A stretch of DNA of 64,000 nt from Pseudomonas fluorescens (GTDB taxonomy: Bacteria; Pseudomonadota; Gammaproteobacteria; Pseudomonadales; Pseudomonadaceae). Shown here one piece after another: positions 48,566 through 57,684 of this stretch. The notes beneath the pieces are model-generated. The model was not told where the DNA came from. It saw nothing but the letters and a program-made list of their open reading frames with translations, and searched no databases. The first letter of the stretch is position 1. Each line of letters opens with the position of its first letter. The stretch spans positions 974,501-1,038,500 of the forward strand of contig NZ_CP078138.1 of the NCBI RefSeq assembly GCF_019212185.1, written 5' to 3'. A program made the position numbers and the translations under genes.

Positions 48566-50019
48566 CAACGATCTCCCTGTTTGGCCAAATGCTCGCGGGC
48601 CATGTCGTGCAGCGAGCGAGCGGCCGGTTTCGGCGCGCTGTGGTTTTGCGTCCAGGGGCCGACATTGTTCGGCGCGAGGGCGCGCAGGCGGGTGGCGAGC
48701 ACGGTGAACAGGCGATACAGCTTCGGCGAGCTGTTGAGCTGCGCCCAGGCGTTCCAGATCAGGCGTTCCTTGTGCGAATATTTGCTGCCCTGGCCGCGCA
48801 TCACTTGGTGCGGGCTGTCCGGAGCCTTGACGTTTTCTTCGCGCAGGCGCCGCAGCAGGGCCGGTATCGGAATTTTTACCGGGCACACTTCGCCGCAGGC
48901 GCCGCATAGCGACGAGGCGCTCGGATGGTCCGGGACTTTTGCCAGGCCGACCATGTGCGGGGTGATGATCTTACCGATCGGTCCCGGGTAGACCTCGCCA
49001 TAGGCGTGACCGCCGATGCGGGTGTAGACCGGGCAGTGGTTCATGCAGGCGCCGCAGCGGATGCAGTTGAGGGTCTGGCGCAGTTCGCTGTCGGCAAACG
49101 CCTGGCTGCGGCCGTTGTCCAGCAGCACCAGGTGCACTTCTTGCGGGCCGTCGAGTTCCTCGGCCTTGCGCGGGCCGGAGATCATGTTGACGTAAGTAGT
49201 GATCGGCTGGCCGAGGGCCGAGCGGGTCAGCAACGACAGCAGCGGCACCACGTCACGCAGGTTTTCCACGACTTTTTCAATGCCGGTGACCGCGATGTGC
49301 ACCGGCGGCACGGTGGTCGACATGCGGCCGTTGCCTTCGTTTTCCACCAGCAGCAGGGTGCCGGTTTCGGCCACCGCGAAGTTGACGCCGGAGACGCCGA
49401 TGTCGGCTTCGAAGAATTTCTGCCGCAAGACTTTGCGACCGATCTGAATGAGTTGGTCAACGTCCTTGGTGTATTCCACGCCAAGTTTGTCGTGGAACAA
49501 GGACGCGACCTGACCGGCATTCTTGTGGATCGCCGGCATAATAATGTGTGAAGGCTTCTCGTGGTCGAGCTGGACGATGAACTCGCCCATGTCCGATTCC
49601 AGGCATTCAATGCCCTGTTCAGCGAGGACATGGTTCATTTCCATCTCTTCGCTGACCATCGATTTGCCCTTGATCACTTGCCGCGCCTCGTGAGCGCGGA
49701 TGATCGAAAGGACGATGCCATTGGCCTCGTCCACCGTTTCCGCCCAGTGCACGGTCACACCGTTGCGGGTCAGGTTCTGTTCCAGTTGCTCGAGCAGGTC
49801 GGGCAATTTGGAGAGCGCGCGGGCTCTTACTGCATTGCCCAGGACGCGCAGGTGTTCTCTTTCATGGGCATCGCTGAACGACGTTGCCCGCTTGGTCATC
49901 AGTGAATCCATGGCACTGCGAAAGTTATTTCGCAGTTGCTGGTCACCCAGGGCGGTATGGGCCCGGGTGCGAAAATCTTCCTCGACGGCGACCGTCGGGA
50001 TCAAGGTCGGGGCGCTCAT
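48565..50019 (-). CDS. lutB: L-lactate utilisation iron-sulphur protein LutB/LldF
   Basis: A 484-aa protein from the ATG that overlaps the lutA stop. The N-terminal 290 residues are a LutC-like domain (ETGTLLLVENEGNGR). Two 4Fe-4S clusters follow, CIRCGACMNHCPVY at about 310 and CGACGEVCPVKIP at about 360, and the C-terminal part is helical (DUF3390). It carries electrons from lactate oxidation in the LutABC complex. Confidence 0.9.
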   Translation of the reverse strand: MSAPTLIPTVAVEEDFRTRAHTALGDQQLRNNFRSAMDSLMTKRATSFSDAHEREHLRVLGNAVRARALSKLPDLLEQLEQNLTRNGVTVHWAETVDEANGIVLSIIRAHEARQVIKGKSMVSEEMEMNHVLAEQGIECLESDMGEFIVQLDHEKPSHIIMPAIHKNAGQVASLFHDKLGVEYTKDVDQLIQIGRKVLRQKFFEADIGVSGVNFAVAETGTLLLVENEGNGRMSTTVPPVHIAVTGIEKVVENLRDVVPLLSLLTRSALGQPITTYVNMISGPRKAEELDGPQEVHLVLLDNGRSQAFADSELRQTLNCIRCGACMNHCPVYTRIGGHAYGEVYPGPIGKIITPHMVGLAKVPDHPSASSLCGACGEVCPVKIPIPALLRRLREENVKAPDSPHQVMRGQGSKYSHKERLIWNAWAQLNSSPKLYRLFTVLATRLRALAPNNVGPWTQNHSAPKPAARSLHDMAREHLAKQGDR

Positions 50020-50840
50020 CGGGCACCTCCGGTACGTTGCCAGATGAAACTGGCCAGGTGTTGGCCGCGCAACGCTTGCTGCTGTTTTTCCAAGGCGCCA
50101 TTGATATTCATCAGGCAGCCGCAATCGGCACTCAGCACCTGGTGTGCGCCGGATTCCCTCAGGGCGCGGGTCTTATCGGCGACCATCGCTCCGGAAATGT
50201 CTGGCATACGGACGCTGAAAGTCCCACCGAAGCCACAGCATTCGCTTTCATGGCTGTGTTCGACTCGCTCCACGTTGCCCAATTGCGCCAACAACTCGCG
50301 ACCGTGCAGGTGGGTGTTCATTTCCCGGCGCGCCGAGCACGAGGTGTGCAGGGCCACCTTGACCGGCTCACCGCTGTCCTTGAGCTGCACCTTACAGACA
50401 AACAGCAGGAATTCCGCCAGTTCATAGGTCCGGGCCGCCAGGGCCTGGACTTGTTGCAATGTCTGCGGCTCGTCCTTGAACAAGTCGGCGTAATGTTCGC
50501 GCAGCATGCCGGCGCAGGAACCGGACGGCACCACCACCGGGTAGTCGCCGGCAAACAACGCCAGTTGCGAGCGCGCCACGGTCCTCGCCTGCTCGGTGTA
50601 ACCCGAGGTGTAGGCCGGTTGGCCGCAGCAGCTTTGCCCTTGCGGGTACTCCACGCGAATGCCTTCGCGTTCCAGCAGGTGAATCGCGTCCATCCCGGCT
50701 TCGGGATAGAACAAGTCGACCACGCAGGTGCCGAACAGGTAGACCCTCTGCGGTTTTTCGCTGGGGTACTGACGCGGTTCGCGCAGGGGCGGGGCGACAC
50801 GGGTCGCATTGGGCACGGCGTTGTAGAAAAGCTCGCTCAT
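50016..50840 (-). CDS. lutA: L-lactate utilisation protein LutA/LldE
   Basis: A 274-aa protein with two CCG domains that hold an unusual Fe-S centre: SCCGQPAYTSGY with the preceding Cys, and ECCGFGGTFSV with CGCLMN. These match LutA/LldE and the GlcF/HdrB cysteine-rich family. It opens the lut genes 148 nt after the lactate permease and overlaps lutB by 4 nt. Confidence 0.9.
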   Translation of the reverse strand: MSELFYNAVPNATRVAPPLREPRQYPSEKPQRVYLFGTCVVDLFYPEAGMDAIHLLEREGIRVEYPQGQSCCGQPAYTSGYTEQARTVARSQLALFAGDYPVVVPSGSCAGMLREHYADLFKDEPQTLQQVQALAARTYELAEFLLFVCKVQLKDSGEPVKVALHTSCSARREMNTHLHGRELLAQLGNVERVEHSHESECCGFGGTFSVRMPDISGAMVADKTRALRESGAHQVLSADCGCLMNINGALEKQQQALRGQHLASFIWQRTGGAR

Positions 50841-50988
50841 CAGGCGTGTCTCCGGGTGGTCCCGGTTATCCGTCGGCGGCGGTTGCTGACACTAAAGCAA
50901 CAAGCTTTCAGCAACCTTGCAGACCGGGTGGTGAGTCGCAGACGCCGGGAACGTGGCCCGGCGTCGGTTCTTTCGTGTTGCGTGCTGC

Positions 50989-52683
50989 TTAGTGCACCAG
51001 CATGCCAGTGAACCAGTAAGCCTGGGCCAGGGTGATCAGGCCGACAATGGTTGCAAAGAATAGGCTGTGCTTGAGGGTGAAGCGGAACAGATCCGATTCC
51101 TTGCCCACCAGACCGGTCGCGGCGCAGGCCACGGCGATCGATTGTGGCGAGATCATTTTGCCGGTCACGCCACCGCTGGTGTTGGCGGCGACCAGCAAGG
51201 TGTCGTTGACGCCGATCTGGTGCGCGGTGGTGGCTTGCAGCGAGCTGAACAGGGCGTTGGACGAGGTGTCCGAGCCGGTCAGGAACACGCCCAGCCAGCC
51301 AAGGAATGGCGAGAAGAACGGAAAGGCCGCACCGGTGCCGGCCAGTACCAGGGCCATGGTCGAAGACATGCCCGAGTAGTTGGTGACGAAGGCGAAGGCC
51401 AGCACCATGCCGATCGACAGGATTGGCCAGCGCAGTTCGTAGAAGGTCTCTTTCAAAGTGGTAAGACCAGTTCTGATGTTGATCTTCAGGACCAGCATCG
51501 AGATCAGCGCGGAGAAGAAAATCGCCGTGCCAGTGGCCGAGATCGGGTCCAGCTTGAATACGGCCGGGATCGCGGTCGGGTTGGTGACGATTGGCGCGAC
51601 CTTGATCACCATTTGATCGAGGTGCGGGATCGCAAAGTTGAACACCCAGCTGTACATCGAGCCGCCGGCGGCGAACATCGCCTTGAACGGCTTGAGGGTC
51701 CAGATGGTCACCAGCACGGTGAGGATCAGGAATGGCGACCAGGCCTTGATGATTTCACCCAGGCTGTAGGGCGAAACCAGGGTCGCGCGTTTCAGGCCGA
51801 AACCACCGGCACTGGCGGTGACCACGGCATCCGAGGTCACACCGGCGATCTGTGCGCCAGCGGTACGCTGTGGCTGCCAAACTTTCAGGAACAGAGTCAG
51901 GGAGATCAGGCTGGCCAGGGCCGAGGTGATGTCCGGCAGTTCAGGGCCGATGAAGTTCGAGGTGAAATACTGGGTGATGGCAAAGCTCAGGCCGGCCACC
52001 AGGGCTGCAGGCCAGGTTTCACGCACGCCGCGCAGGCCGTCCATCATGAACACCAGCCAGAACGGTACGAACAGCGACAGCAACGGCAGTTGGCGGCCGG
52101 TCATGGCGCCGATCTTGAAGGCGTCGATGCCGGTGACCTGGCCCGCGACGATGATCGGGATGCCCAGCGCGCCGAACGCGACTGGCGCGGTGTTGGCAAT
52201 CAGGCACAGGCCGGCGGCGTACAGCGGGTTGAAGCCCAGGCCCACCAGCAGCGCGGCGGTGATCGCGACCGGCGCGCCGAAGCCGGCGGCACCTTCCAGG
52301 AATGCACCGAAGCAGAAGCCGATCAGCAGGACTTGCAGGCGCTGGTCGTCGGTAATCGACAGCACCGAGCTGCGGATCACTTCAAACTGGCCGCTTTTGA
52401 CCGTCAATTTGTACAGGAACACGGCGGCGACGATGATCCAAGCGATCGGCCAAAGTCCGTAGGCAAATCCATAGCCCGCGGCGGCGAAGGCCATGTCGAC
52501 CGGCATCTGGAAGGCGAAGATCGCAACCAGGATCGACAGCGCCAGGGTAATGCTCCCGGCGACGTGACCCTTGAGGCGGAACACGGCCAAGGCCAGGAAG
52601 AAAAATACGATGGGGATGACGGCTGCGAGAGCGGACAAGCCGAGACTGCCGAGCGGGCTGTAGAGCTGTTGCCAGGTTTGCAT
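50989..52683 (-). CDS. lldP: L-lactate permease
   Basis: A 564-aa inner-membrane protein with about 12-14 helices, the LctP family throughout ([20 protein letters not shown] at the start; [31 protein letters not shown]). It imports L- and D-lactate with protons. It is the first gene of the leftward lactate operon, and the LldR-type palindrome lies 53 bp upstream of its start. Confidence 0.93.
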   Translation of the reverse strand: MQTWQQLYSPLGSLGLSALAAVIPIVFFFLALAVFRLKGHVAGSITLALSILVAIFAFQMPVDMAFAAAGYGFAYGLWPIAWIIVAAVFLYKLTVKSGQFEVIRSSVLSITDDQRLQVLLIGFCFGAFLEGAAGFGAPVAITAALLVGLGFNPLYAAGLCLIANTAPVAFGALGIPIIVAGQVTGIDAFKIGAMTGRQLPLLSLFVPFWLVFMMDGLRGVRETWPAALVAGLSFAITQYFTSNFIGPELPDITSALASLISLTLFLKVWQPQRTAGAQIAGVTSDAVVTASAGGFGLKRATLVSPYSLGEIIKAWSPFLILTVLVTIWTLKPFKAMFAAGGSMYSWVFNFAIPHLDQMVIKVAPIVTNPTAIPAVFKLDPISATGTAIFFSALISMLVLKINIRTGLTTLKETFYELRWPILSIGMVLAFAFVTNYSGMSSTMALVLAGTGAAFPFFSPFLGWLGVFLTGSDTSSNALFSSLQATTAHQIGVNDTLLVAANTSGGVTGKMISPQSIAVACAATGLVGKESDLFRFTLKHSLFFATIVGLITLAQAYWFTGMLVH

Positions 52684-52735
52684 ATGGGGTGGCCCCTAAT
52701 TGTTGTTGGTCAGGCACTGCATAGCGGTCTTGGAT

Positions 52736-52752
52736 AATTGGTAAGACCAATT
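52736..52752. promoter_or_regulatory. LldR operator
   Basis: AATTGGTAAGACCAATT is a perfect palindrome with 7-bp arms around AAG, the TNGTNNNACNA form used by LldR/PdhR-type FadR-family regulators. It lies between lldP (leftward) and lldR (rightward), so it can repress both. Confidence 0.8.
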
Positions 52753-52944
52753 TACAATCGCTGTGGGCTAGGTTAAAAGCCTTGTGGGCGGTGTGTCAAT
52801 TTGCCGCCCTAAAACTTTTGTCGAATGAGCGGTGCAGAGATCATCTGATCCGCTCGATCAATTGCGTCCTGATAGGTGCTGGCGCGGCGCCAATGGGCCA
52901 GAATAGAGAGCCCGGCGAGGTGTCGGGATGGTGGAGAACGAGTG

Positions 52945-53712
52945 ATGGGTTTTGATCAGGTGCGGCAGCGCCGTTTGTCCGACGATATTGTCGAGCAGCT
53001 TGAAGGCATGATCCTTGAGGGCACGCTGAAGTCCGGCGAGCGCTTGCCGGCAGAGCGCGCCCTGGCCGAGCAGTTCGGTGTGTCACGGCCGTCTTTGCGC
53101 GAGGCGATCCAGAAATTGACCGCCAAAGGGCTTCTGGTCAGTCGTCAGGGCGGCGGTAACTATGTGGTCGAATCCCTCGGATCGACCTTCAGCGATCCGC
53201 TGCTGCACTTGCTGGAAAGCAATCCCGAAGCGCAGCGCGATCTGCTGGAGTTCCGGCACACCCTGGAAGCGTCCTGTGCCTATTACGCGGCATTGCGCGC
53301 CACGGATGTCGATCGCGAGCGTCTAAGCGCGGCATTCAATGAGCTGCAGGATTGCTACACCCGCCACGATGAAGTGAGTCGTGCAGAAGAGGGCGCGGCG
53401 GACGCGAAGTTTCACCTGGCAATTGCCGAGGCCAGTCATAACGCGGTATTGCTGCACACCATTCGCGGGCTGTTCGATCTGCTCAAGCGCAACGTGGTGA
53501 CCAACATCGGCGGCATGTACAAGCAGCGCACGGAAACCCGCGACATGCTGATTACCCAGCACCGGGAACTGTATCAGGCGATTATCGAAGGGCGCGCCGA
53601 GCAGGCACGCGAGGTTTCCAGCCGGCATATCCTGTATGTGCAGGAAGTACTGGAAGAGGTGCGTCAGGAAGTACAGCGCATGGCTCGGGCGGAGCGGCGC
53701 AAGGGGATTTAA
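52945..53712 (+). CDS. lldR: FadR-type lactate-responsive regulator LldR
   Basis: A 255-aa GntR/FadR-family protein; the ATG at 52945 follows GGAGA. A winged helix-turn-helix occupies residues 8-75 (LPAERALAEQFGVSRPSLREAIQKL). The FCD sensor domain (about 90-235) shows the metal-ligand residues Asp in EFRHTLE...AADAKFHLAI and two histidines (THRE-type QHRELYQAI; SRHILYV). It is divergent from the lactate operon and most likely represses it in the absence of lactate. Confidence 0.88.
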   Translation: MGFDQVRQRRLSDDIVEQLEGMILEGTLKSGERLPAERALAEQFGVSRPSLREAIQKLTAKGLLVSRQGGGNYVVESLGSTFSDPLLHLLESNPEAQRDLLEFRHTLEASCAYYAALRATDVDRERLSAAFNELQDCYTRHDEVSRAEEGAADAKFHLAIAEASHNAVLLHTIRGLFDLLKRNVVTNIGGMYKQRTETRDMLITQHRELYQAIIEGRAEQAREVSSRHILYVQEVLEEVRQEVQRMARAERRKGI

Positions 53713-53719
53713 CCTTTGT

Positions 53720-53757
53720 TGACGAAGGTTCCCACGCCTAAGTGGGAGCCTTCGTCA
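53720..53757. terminator. Hairpin between convergent lldR and smpB
   Basis: TGACGAAGG and CCTTCGTCA enclose a second stem CCCAC/GTGGG. No T-run follows on either strand, but the position between two convergent genes supports a bidirectional terminator. Confidence 0.5.
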
Positions 53758-53766
53758 GCGGGCAAG

Positions 53767-54249
53767 TCAGTCTTCCTTGCCTTTGTTGCGGACTGCGCGC
53801 TGCAGTTCGCGACCGGCGTCGCGTTCGCGCTCGGTGTCACGCTTGTCGTATTCCTTCTTGCCCTTGCCCAGGGCGATCTCGCACTTGACCATGTGCTTGC
53901 TCCAGTACCAGGACAGGCAGACGCAGGCATAGCCTTTCTGCTGTACGGCAGCGGAGAGTTTTTCCAGCTCGCGCCGGTTGAGCAGCAGTTTGCGGGTGCG
54001 CACCGGGTCGGCAATGACGTGGGTGCTGGCGGTGGTTAACGGCGTGATGTGACTGCCGAGCAGCCAGGCCTCGCCATCTTTGAGCAGCACGTAACTGTCG
54101 ACCAGTTGCAGCTTGCTCGCCCGCAGACTTTTTACTTCCCAGCCGGCCAGGACCAGACCAGCCTCGAACCGATGTTCGATGAAGTAATCGTGTCGCGCCT
54201 TTTTATTCTGCGCGATGGTCCCTGTTGGGTGTTTCTTCTGTTTAGCCAT
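53767..54249 (-). CDS. smpB: SsrA-binding protein SmpB
   Basis: A 160-aa SmpB: the OB-fold core begins [20 protein letters not shown] and continues [19 protein letters not shown], and a basic C-terminal tail ([26 protein letters not shown]) enters the decoding centre. It binds tmRNA, encoded 9.3 kb away in this window, and carries it to stalled ribosomes. The gene is convergent with lldR. Confidence 0.95.
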   Translation of the reverse strand: MAKQKKHPTGTIAQNKKARHDYFIEHRFEAGLVLAGWEVKSLRASKLQLVDSYVLLKDGEAWLLGSHITPLTTASTHVIADPVRTRKLLLNRRELEKLSAAVQQKGYACVCLSWYWSKHMVKCEIALGKGKKEYDKRDTERERDAGRELQRAVRNKGKED

Positions 54250-54366
54250 AGGGGCGGCATTATAGGCAGTTGCGCGTCAGTCGGCTACGGGGTTGCTGCG
54301 TGCTTGAGCGCTTTGGTTGAATCCCGGACAATGCGCGCACTTTTTTCTGGGTTGGACGTGGTAACG

Positions 54367-55770
54367 ATGTCGTCAGACAAGGTTTCAGTCCACGGCAGTT
54401 GGGCCAGTCGCTGGGTATTTATCTTCGCGGCGACCGGTTCAGCCGTGGGCCTGGGGAGCATCTGGAAATTCCCCTATATGGTCGGCGTCTACGGCGGCGG
54501 TGCGTTTGTCCTGGTGTTTCTGGCGTGTATTGCGCTGATCGGCTTGCCGGTGATGCTCGCCGAAACCCTGATTGGCCGGCGCGCCCGTCAGGCTCCGGCG
54601 AATGCCTTGAAGGTCCTGGCGCTGGAGGCCGGGCATTCGGCTAAATGGTCCTGGGGTGCCTTTGCCGGAATGATCACGGCATTGCTGATTCTGTCTTTCT
54701 ATAGTGTGGTCGGCGGCTGGTCGCTGGACTACATCATCAGCATGGGGAGTGGTCAGTTTCAGGGGGTGGCGGCCGATCAGGTCGGTGCCTGGTTCGAACG
54801 AGTGATTGCCGATCCCTGGCGCCTGACGCTTTGGCATACCTTGTTCATGCTGCTGTCGGCAGCGGTGATCGCCAAAGGCGTGGTGGCGGGGCTGGAGCGC
54901 AGCTTGCGGATCATGATGCCGTTGTTGTTCGTGATGTTGCTGGTGCTGCTGGGCTACAGCATGACCACCGGGCACTTTATGGAGGGCGTGCATTTCATGT
55001 TCGACTTTGACTCGGCCAAGGTACTCGGCGGGTTGTTGCCCGCCATGGGCCATGCGTTCTTTTCTTTGAGCGTGGGTGTCGGTTCCATCATGATTTATGG
55101 CGCTTACATGCCTAAGGATTCATCGATTTCCGGCACTGTGGTCGGCGTTGCTTTGCTGGACACCTTCGTTTCGTTGCTGGCGGGTCTGGCATTGTTTCCA
55201 ATTGTGTTTGCGGGCGGTTTGAACCCCAGCGAAGGGCCTGGCCTGATGTTTGTCAGCCTGCCTTTTGCCTTTGGTAATGTGGCCTTCGGCCAGTTGATGG
55301 GCGTAGTGTTTTTCGTGTTGGTGGCGATTGCCGCCTGGAGTTCGGCGATTTCCTTGCTTGAGCCGATGGTGGCGTATCTGGTCGAACGGACCCGTGTCAG
55401 CCGGGGTTGGGTGACGTTCTGGCTGGCCTTCAGCTGCTGGTTCGTTGGCTTGGGCACGGTGTTTTCCTTCAATATCTGGAAGCAGGCCAGGTTTTTTGTG
55501 AACGATGGTGCCGGGTTTCACCTCTATCAATGGGGGGCGAACAGCGGGCTGGACTTCTTTGGCGTGATCGATTTCTTCACCTCGCGGATCATGTTGCCGC
55601 TCGGTGGTTTGTGTTTTGTGGTGTTTGCGGGTTGGGTGATGAACCGGGAAGCGGTGCGCGACGAGCTGTCGATTCGCAGCCCAGTACTGTTCGGCCTGAC
55701 CTTGTTTTTGATGCGCTATGTGGCGCCCCTCGGCATTCTCGTAGTGTTTGCCGCCCAGTTTTGGAAGTGA
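54367..55770 (+). CDS. Sodium-dependent transporter, SNF/NSS family
   Basis: A 467-aa inner-membrane protein with about 11-12 helices. The start is set at ATG 54367. The unwound first helix carries the family signature ATGSAVGLGSIWKFPYMVG (residues about 19-37), which binds sodium and substrate, and EEMF-like positions are replaced as usual in bacterial members. It imports an amino acid or similar solute with sodium; the substrate is not predictable. Confidence 0.88.
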   Translation: MSSDKVSVHGSWASRWVFIFAATGSAVGLGSIWKFPYMVGVYGGGAFVLVFLACIALIGLPVMLAETLIGRRARQAPANALKVLALEAGHSAKWSWGAFAGMITALLILSFYSVVGGWSLDYIISMGSGQFQGVAADQVGAWFERVIADPWRLTLWHTLFMLLSAAVIAKGVVAGLERSLRIMMPLLFVMLLVLLGYSMTTGHFMEGVHFMFDFDSAKVLGGLLPAMGHAFFSLSVGVGSIMIYGAYMPKDSSISGTVVGVALLDTFVSLLAGLALFPIVFAGGLNPSEGPGLMFVSLPFAFGNVAFGQLMGVVFFVLVAIAAWSSAISLLEPMVAYLVERTRVSRGWVTFWLAFSCWFVGLGTVFSFNIWKQARFFVNDGAGFHLYQWGANSGLDFFGVIDFFTSRIMLPLGGLCFVVFAGWVMNREAVRDELSIRSPVLFGLTLFLMRYVAPLGILVVFAAQFWK

Positions 55771-55777
55771 CGCTGAC

Positions 55778-56212
55778 ATGACGACACACATTCAACGTTC
55801 GGCCCTGTTGCCGTATCCGGCTCAAGCGCTTTACGACCTGGTCAACGACGTGGCGCGCTATCCGGAATTCCTGCCCTGGTGTTCCGATGCCAAGGTCATT
55901 GAAAGCTCAGCCGAGCACATGCGCGCCAGCGTCGGAGTGGCCAAGGGCGGGTTGAGCCAGCATTTCGTCACGCGCAACACTCTGGTGCCGGGGCATTCGA
56001 TCGAGATGAATCTCGAGGAAGGGCCATTCACTCAGTTGCATGGCGTCTGGGTGTTCAAGCCGTTGGGCGAGAAGGCCTGCAAGATCAGCCTGGACCTGAC
56101 CTTTGATTACGCCGGGCCGATTATTCGCGCGACCCTGGGGCCATTGTTCAACCAGGCGGCCAATACCCTGGTCGATGCGTTCTGCCAGCGCGCCAAGCAA
56201 CTGCATGTCTGA
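55778..56212 (+). CDS. ratA: RatA-family START-like protein (ubiquinone-binding Coq10/RatA)
   Basis: A 144-aa START/polyketide-cyclase-like protein (ALLPYPAQALYDLVNDVARYPEFLPWC at the start, LDLTFDYAGPIIRATLGPLF near the end). In E. coli RatA interferes with ribosome subunit joining; in many bacteria the family is Coq10-like and binds quinones. It overlaps rnfH by 8 nt, the conserved ratA-rnfH order usually seen beside smpB. Confidence 0.85.
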   Translation: MTTHIQRSALLPYPAQALYDLVNDVARYPEFLPWCSDAKVIESSAEHMRASVGVAKGGLSQHFVTRNTLVPGHSIEMNLEEGPFTQLHGVWVFKPLGEKACKISLDLTFDYAGPIIRATLGPLFNQAANTLVDAFCQRAKQLHV

Positions 56213-56519
56213 GTCAATGATCGAGGTCGAGGTGGTGCATGCCGCCGTTGCTCGTCAGGTGCTGCTAAAGGTACTTGTGCCCAAGGGGGCCACTGTTCGT
56301 GGGGCCTTGTTGCGTTCAGGGATCGCCGAGCAGTTCCCGGAACTCGATCTGACGAACTGCGCTATCGGGATCTTTGCCAAGGCTGTGGCGGATCCGGATA
56401 GCTATGAGGTTCAGGCCGGTGATCGCATCGAAATTTACCGCCCCTTGTTGGCCGACCCCAAGGAAGTTCGGCGGTTGCGCGCGGCGAAGGCGGCCCAGGC
56501 CAAAGCCCGGGAGCAGTAG
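56205..56519 (+). CDS. rnfH: RnfH family ubiquitin-like protein
   Basis: A 104-aa beta-grasp protein (IEVEVVHAAVARQVLLKVLV; AIGIFAKAVADPDSYEV; GDRIEIYRPLLADPKEVRR). RnfH is the usual partner gene of ratA; its exact function is not settled. A strong terminator follows within 25 nt. Confidence 0.9.
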   Translation: MSESMIEVEVVHAAVARQVLLKVLVPKGATVRGALLRSGIAEQFPELDLTNCAIGIFAKAVADPDSYEVQAGDRIEIYRPLLADPKEVRRLRAAKAAQAKAREQ

Positions 56520-56540
56520 TTTTCTCGGAGCGCAGACAAG

Positions 56541-56566
56541 AAAAAGCCCGGCGTGCCGGGCTTTTT
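56541..56566. terminator. Bidirectional rho-independent terminator
   Basis: A 12-bp perfect stem AAAAAGCCCGGC/GCCGGGCTTTTT with a GT loop lies between convergent rnfH and bamE; A and T runs on both sides serve both genes. Confidence 0.9.
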
Positions 56567-56582
56567 CTTGTGTCGCAAAAAA

Positions 56583-57107
56583 TTATTGCGTGGTGTCCAG
56601 CGGTTCTGGTGTTGGCACCGGAACGGTCTCTACGCCGTCGACGTCTTTCTGGATCTGGTCCAGTAGCGAACCCGGCTTGACCGGTTTCTCCGGCTTCGGC
56701 GGCTCGACGTTTTCCACTGGCGCGGAGACAGGCGTGGCGCTGTCCTTGCCCATCAGCGCTTCGTCACGGCTTACACCGGGCATGAAGTCGCCCGACAGGC
56801 CGATCAGTTGGTCGTCAGGGCTGAAGGTTACGCTGATGCGTTCCTGCTGGCGTTCACCGCCACCTGGCTGCAAGCTGTACAGGTAATCCCAGCGATTGGC
56901 ATGGAATGTGTCGGTCAGCAGAGGGTTACCCATGATAAACCGTACTTGCCGACGGGTCATTCCGGGGCGTAACTGGTCTATCATGTCCTGCGTGACGACA
57001 TTGCCCTGTTGGATGTCGATTTTGTAAACCCCGGGGAATGAACAACCGGCGAGTGCGAGCAGTCCCACGAAGGTGAAACTGGTTAGCAAGAGCTTGGTGT
57101 TTTGCAT
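56583..57107 (-). CDS. bamE: Outer-membrane assembly lipoprotein BamE (OmlA/SmpA)
   Basis: A 174-aa lipoprotein: signal peptide with lipobox LALAGC (Cys22), then the BamE fold ([43 protein letters not shown]). The C-terminal 60 residues are Pro/Glu/Val-rich and probably disordered, longer than in E. coli BamE (113 aa) but usual for Pseudomonas OmlA. It belongs to the BAM complex that inserts beta-barrels. It is divergent from fur, as in other pseudomonads. Confidence 0.93.
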   Translation of the reverse strand: MQNTKLLLTSFTFVGLLALAGCSFPGVYKIDIQQGNVVTQDMIDQLRPGMTRRQVRFIMGNPLLTDTFHANRWDYLYSLQPGGGERQQERISVTFSPDDQLIGLSGDFMPGVSRDEALMGKDSATPVSAPVENVEPPKPEKPVKPGSLLDQIQKDVDGVETVPVPTPEPLDTTQ

Positions 57108-57204
57108 CGGTGGGCGACTTCCACTATCTTGGCTGGGACAACGTAAACGCCGATCATACCCGCATTAAGAGAAGCTGCGAAGCAGCATCGCGAGAAAGCT
57201 GACC

Positions 57205-57609
57205 ATGGTTGAAAATAGCGAACTACGCAAAGCCGGCCTCAAAGTGACCCTGCCACGGGTCAAGATTCTGCAAATGCTGGACTCCGCCGAGCAGCGTCAC
57301 ATGAGCGCCGAGGACGTCTACAAGGCCCTTATGGAAGCTGGCGAGGATGTCGGTCTGGCCACGGTATACCGTGTCCTGACCCAATTCGAAGCGGCTGGTC
57401 TGGTGGTCCGTCATAACTTCGATGGCGGCCATGCAGTCTTCGAATTGGCTGACGGCGGTCACCACGACCATATGGTCAACGTGGATTCCGGTGAAGTGAT
57501 CGAATTCTTCGACGAAGAAATCGAAAAACTTCAGAAGGCGATCGTCGAAAAGCATGGCTTCGAGTTGGTGGATCACAACTTGGTGCTATACGTACGCACT
57601 AAAAAGTAA
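57205..57609 (+). CDS. fur: Ferric uptake regulator Fur
   Basis: A 134-aa Fur: winged-helix N-terminal domain (ELRKAGLKVTLPRVKILQML; VGLATVYRVLTQF recognition helix) and a dimer/metal domain with HHDHMVNVDSGEVIEF and a second site (Glu/His near EKHGFELVDH). As in other Pseudomonas Fur proteins the C-terminal CxxC zinc motif of E. coli Fur is absent. It represses iron-uptake genes when iron is plentiful. Confidence 0.96.
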   Translation: MVENSELRKAGLKVTLPRVKILQMLDSAEQRHMSAEDVYKALMEAGEDVGLATVYRVLTQFEAAGLVVRHNFDGGHAVFELADGGHHDHMVNVDSGEVIEFFDEEIEKLQKAIVEKHGFELVDHNLVLYVRTKK

Positions 57610-57642
57610 GCATGTCGCGCGGATCCAGGTCCGCGAAACGAA

Positions 57643-57668
57643 CGAAGGCGACCCAAGGGTCGCCTTCG
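57643..57668. terminator. Hairpin between convergent fur and recN
   Basis: A perfect 12-bp stem CGAAGGCGACCC/GGGTCGCCTTCG with a 2-nt AA loop, placed 33 nt after the fur stop. No long T-run follows, but position and stem strength support a terminator. Confidence 0.6.
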
Positions 57669-57684
57669 TGCTGTCTGCTGCCTT

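Noticed and set aside
51067..52737. A 556-codon plus-strand frame opposite lldP
   Set aside because: Antisense shadow; the real gene is the lactate permease on the minus strand.
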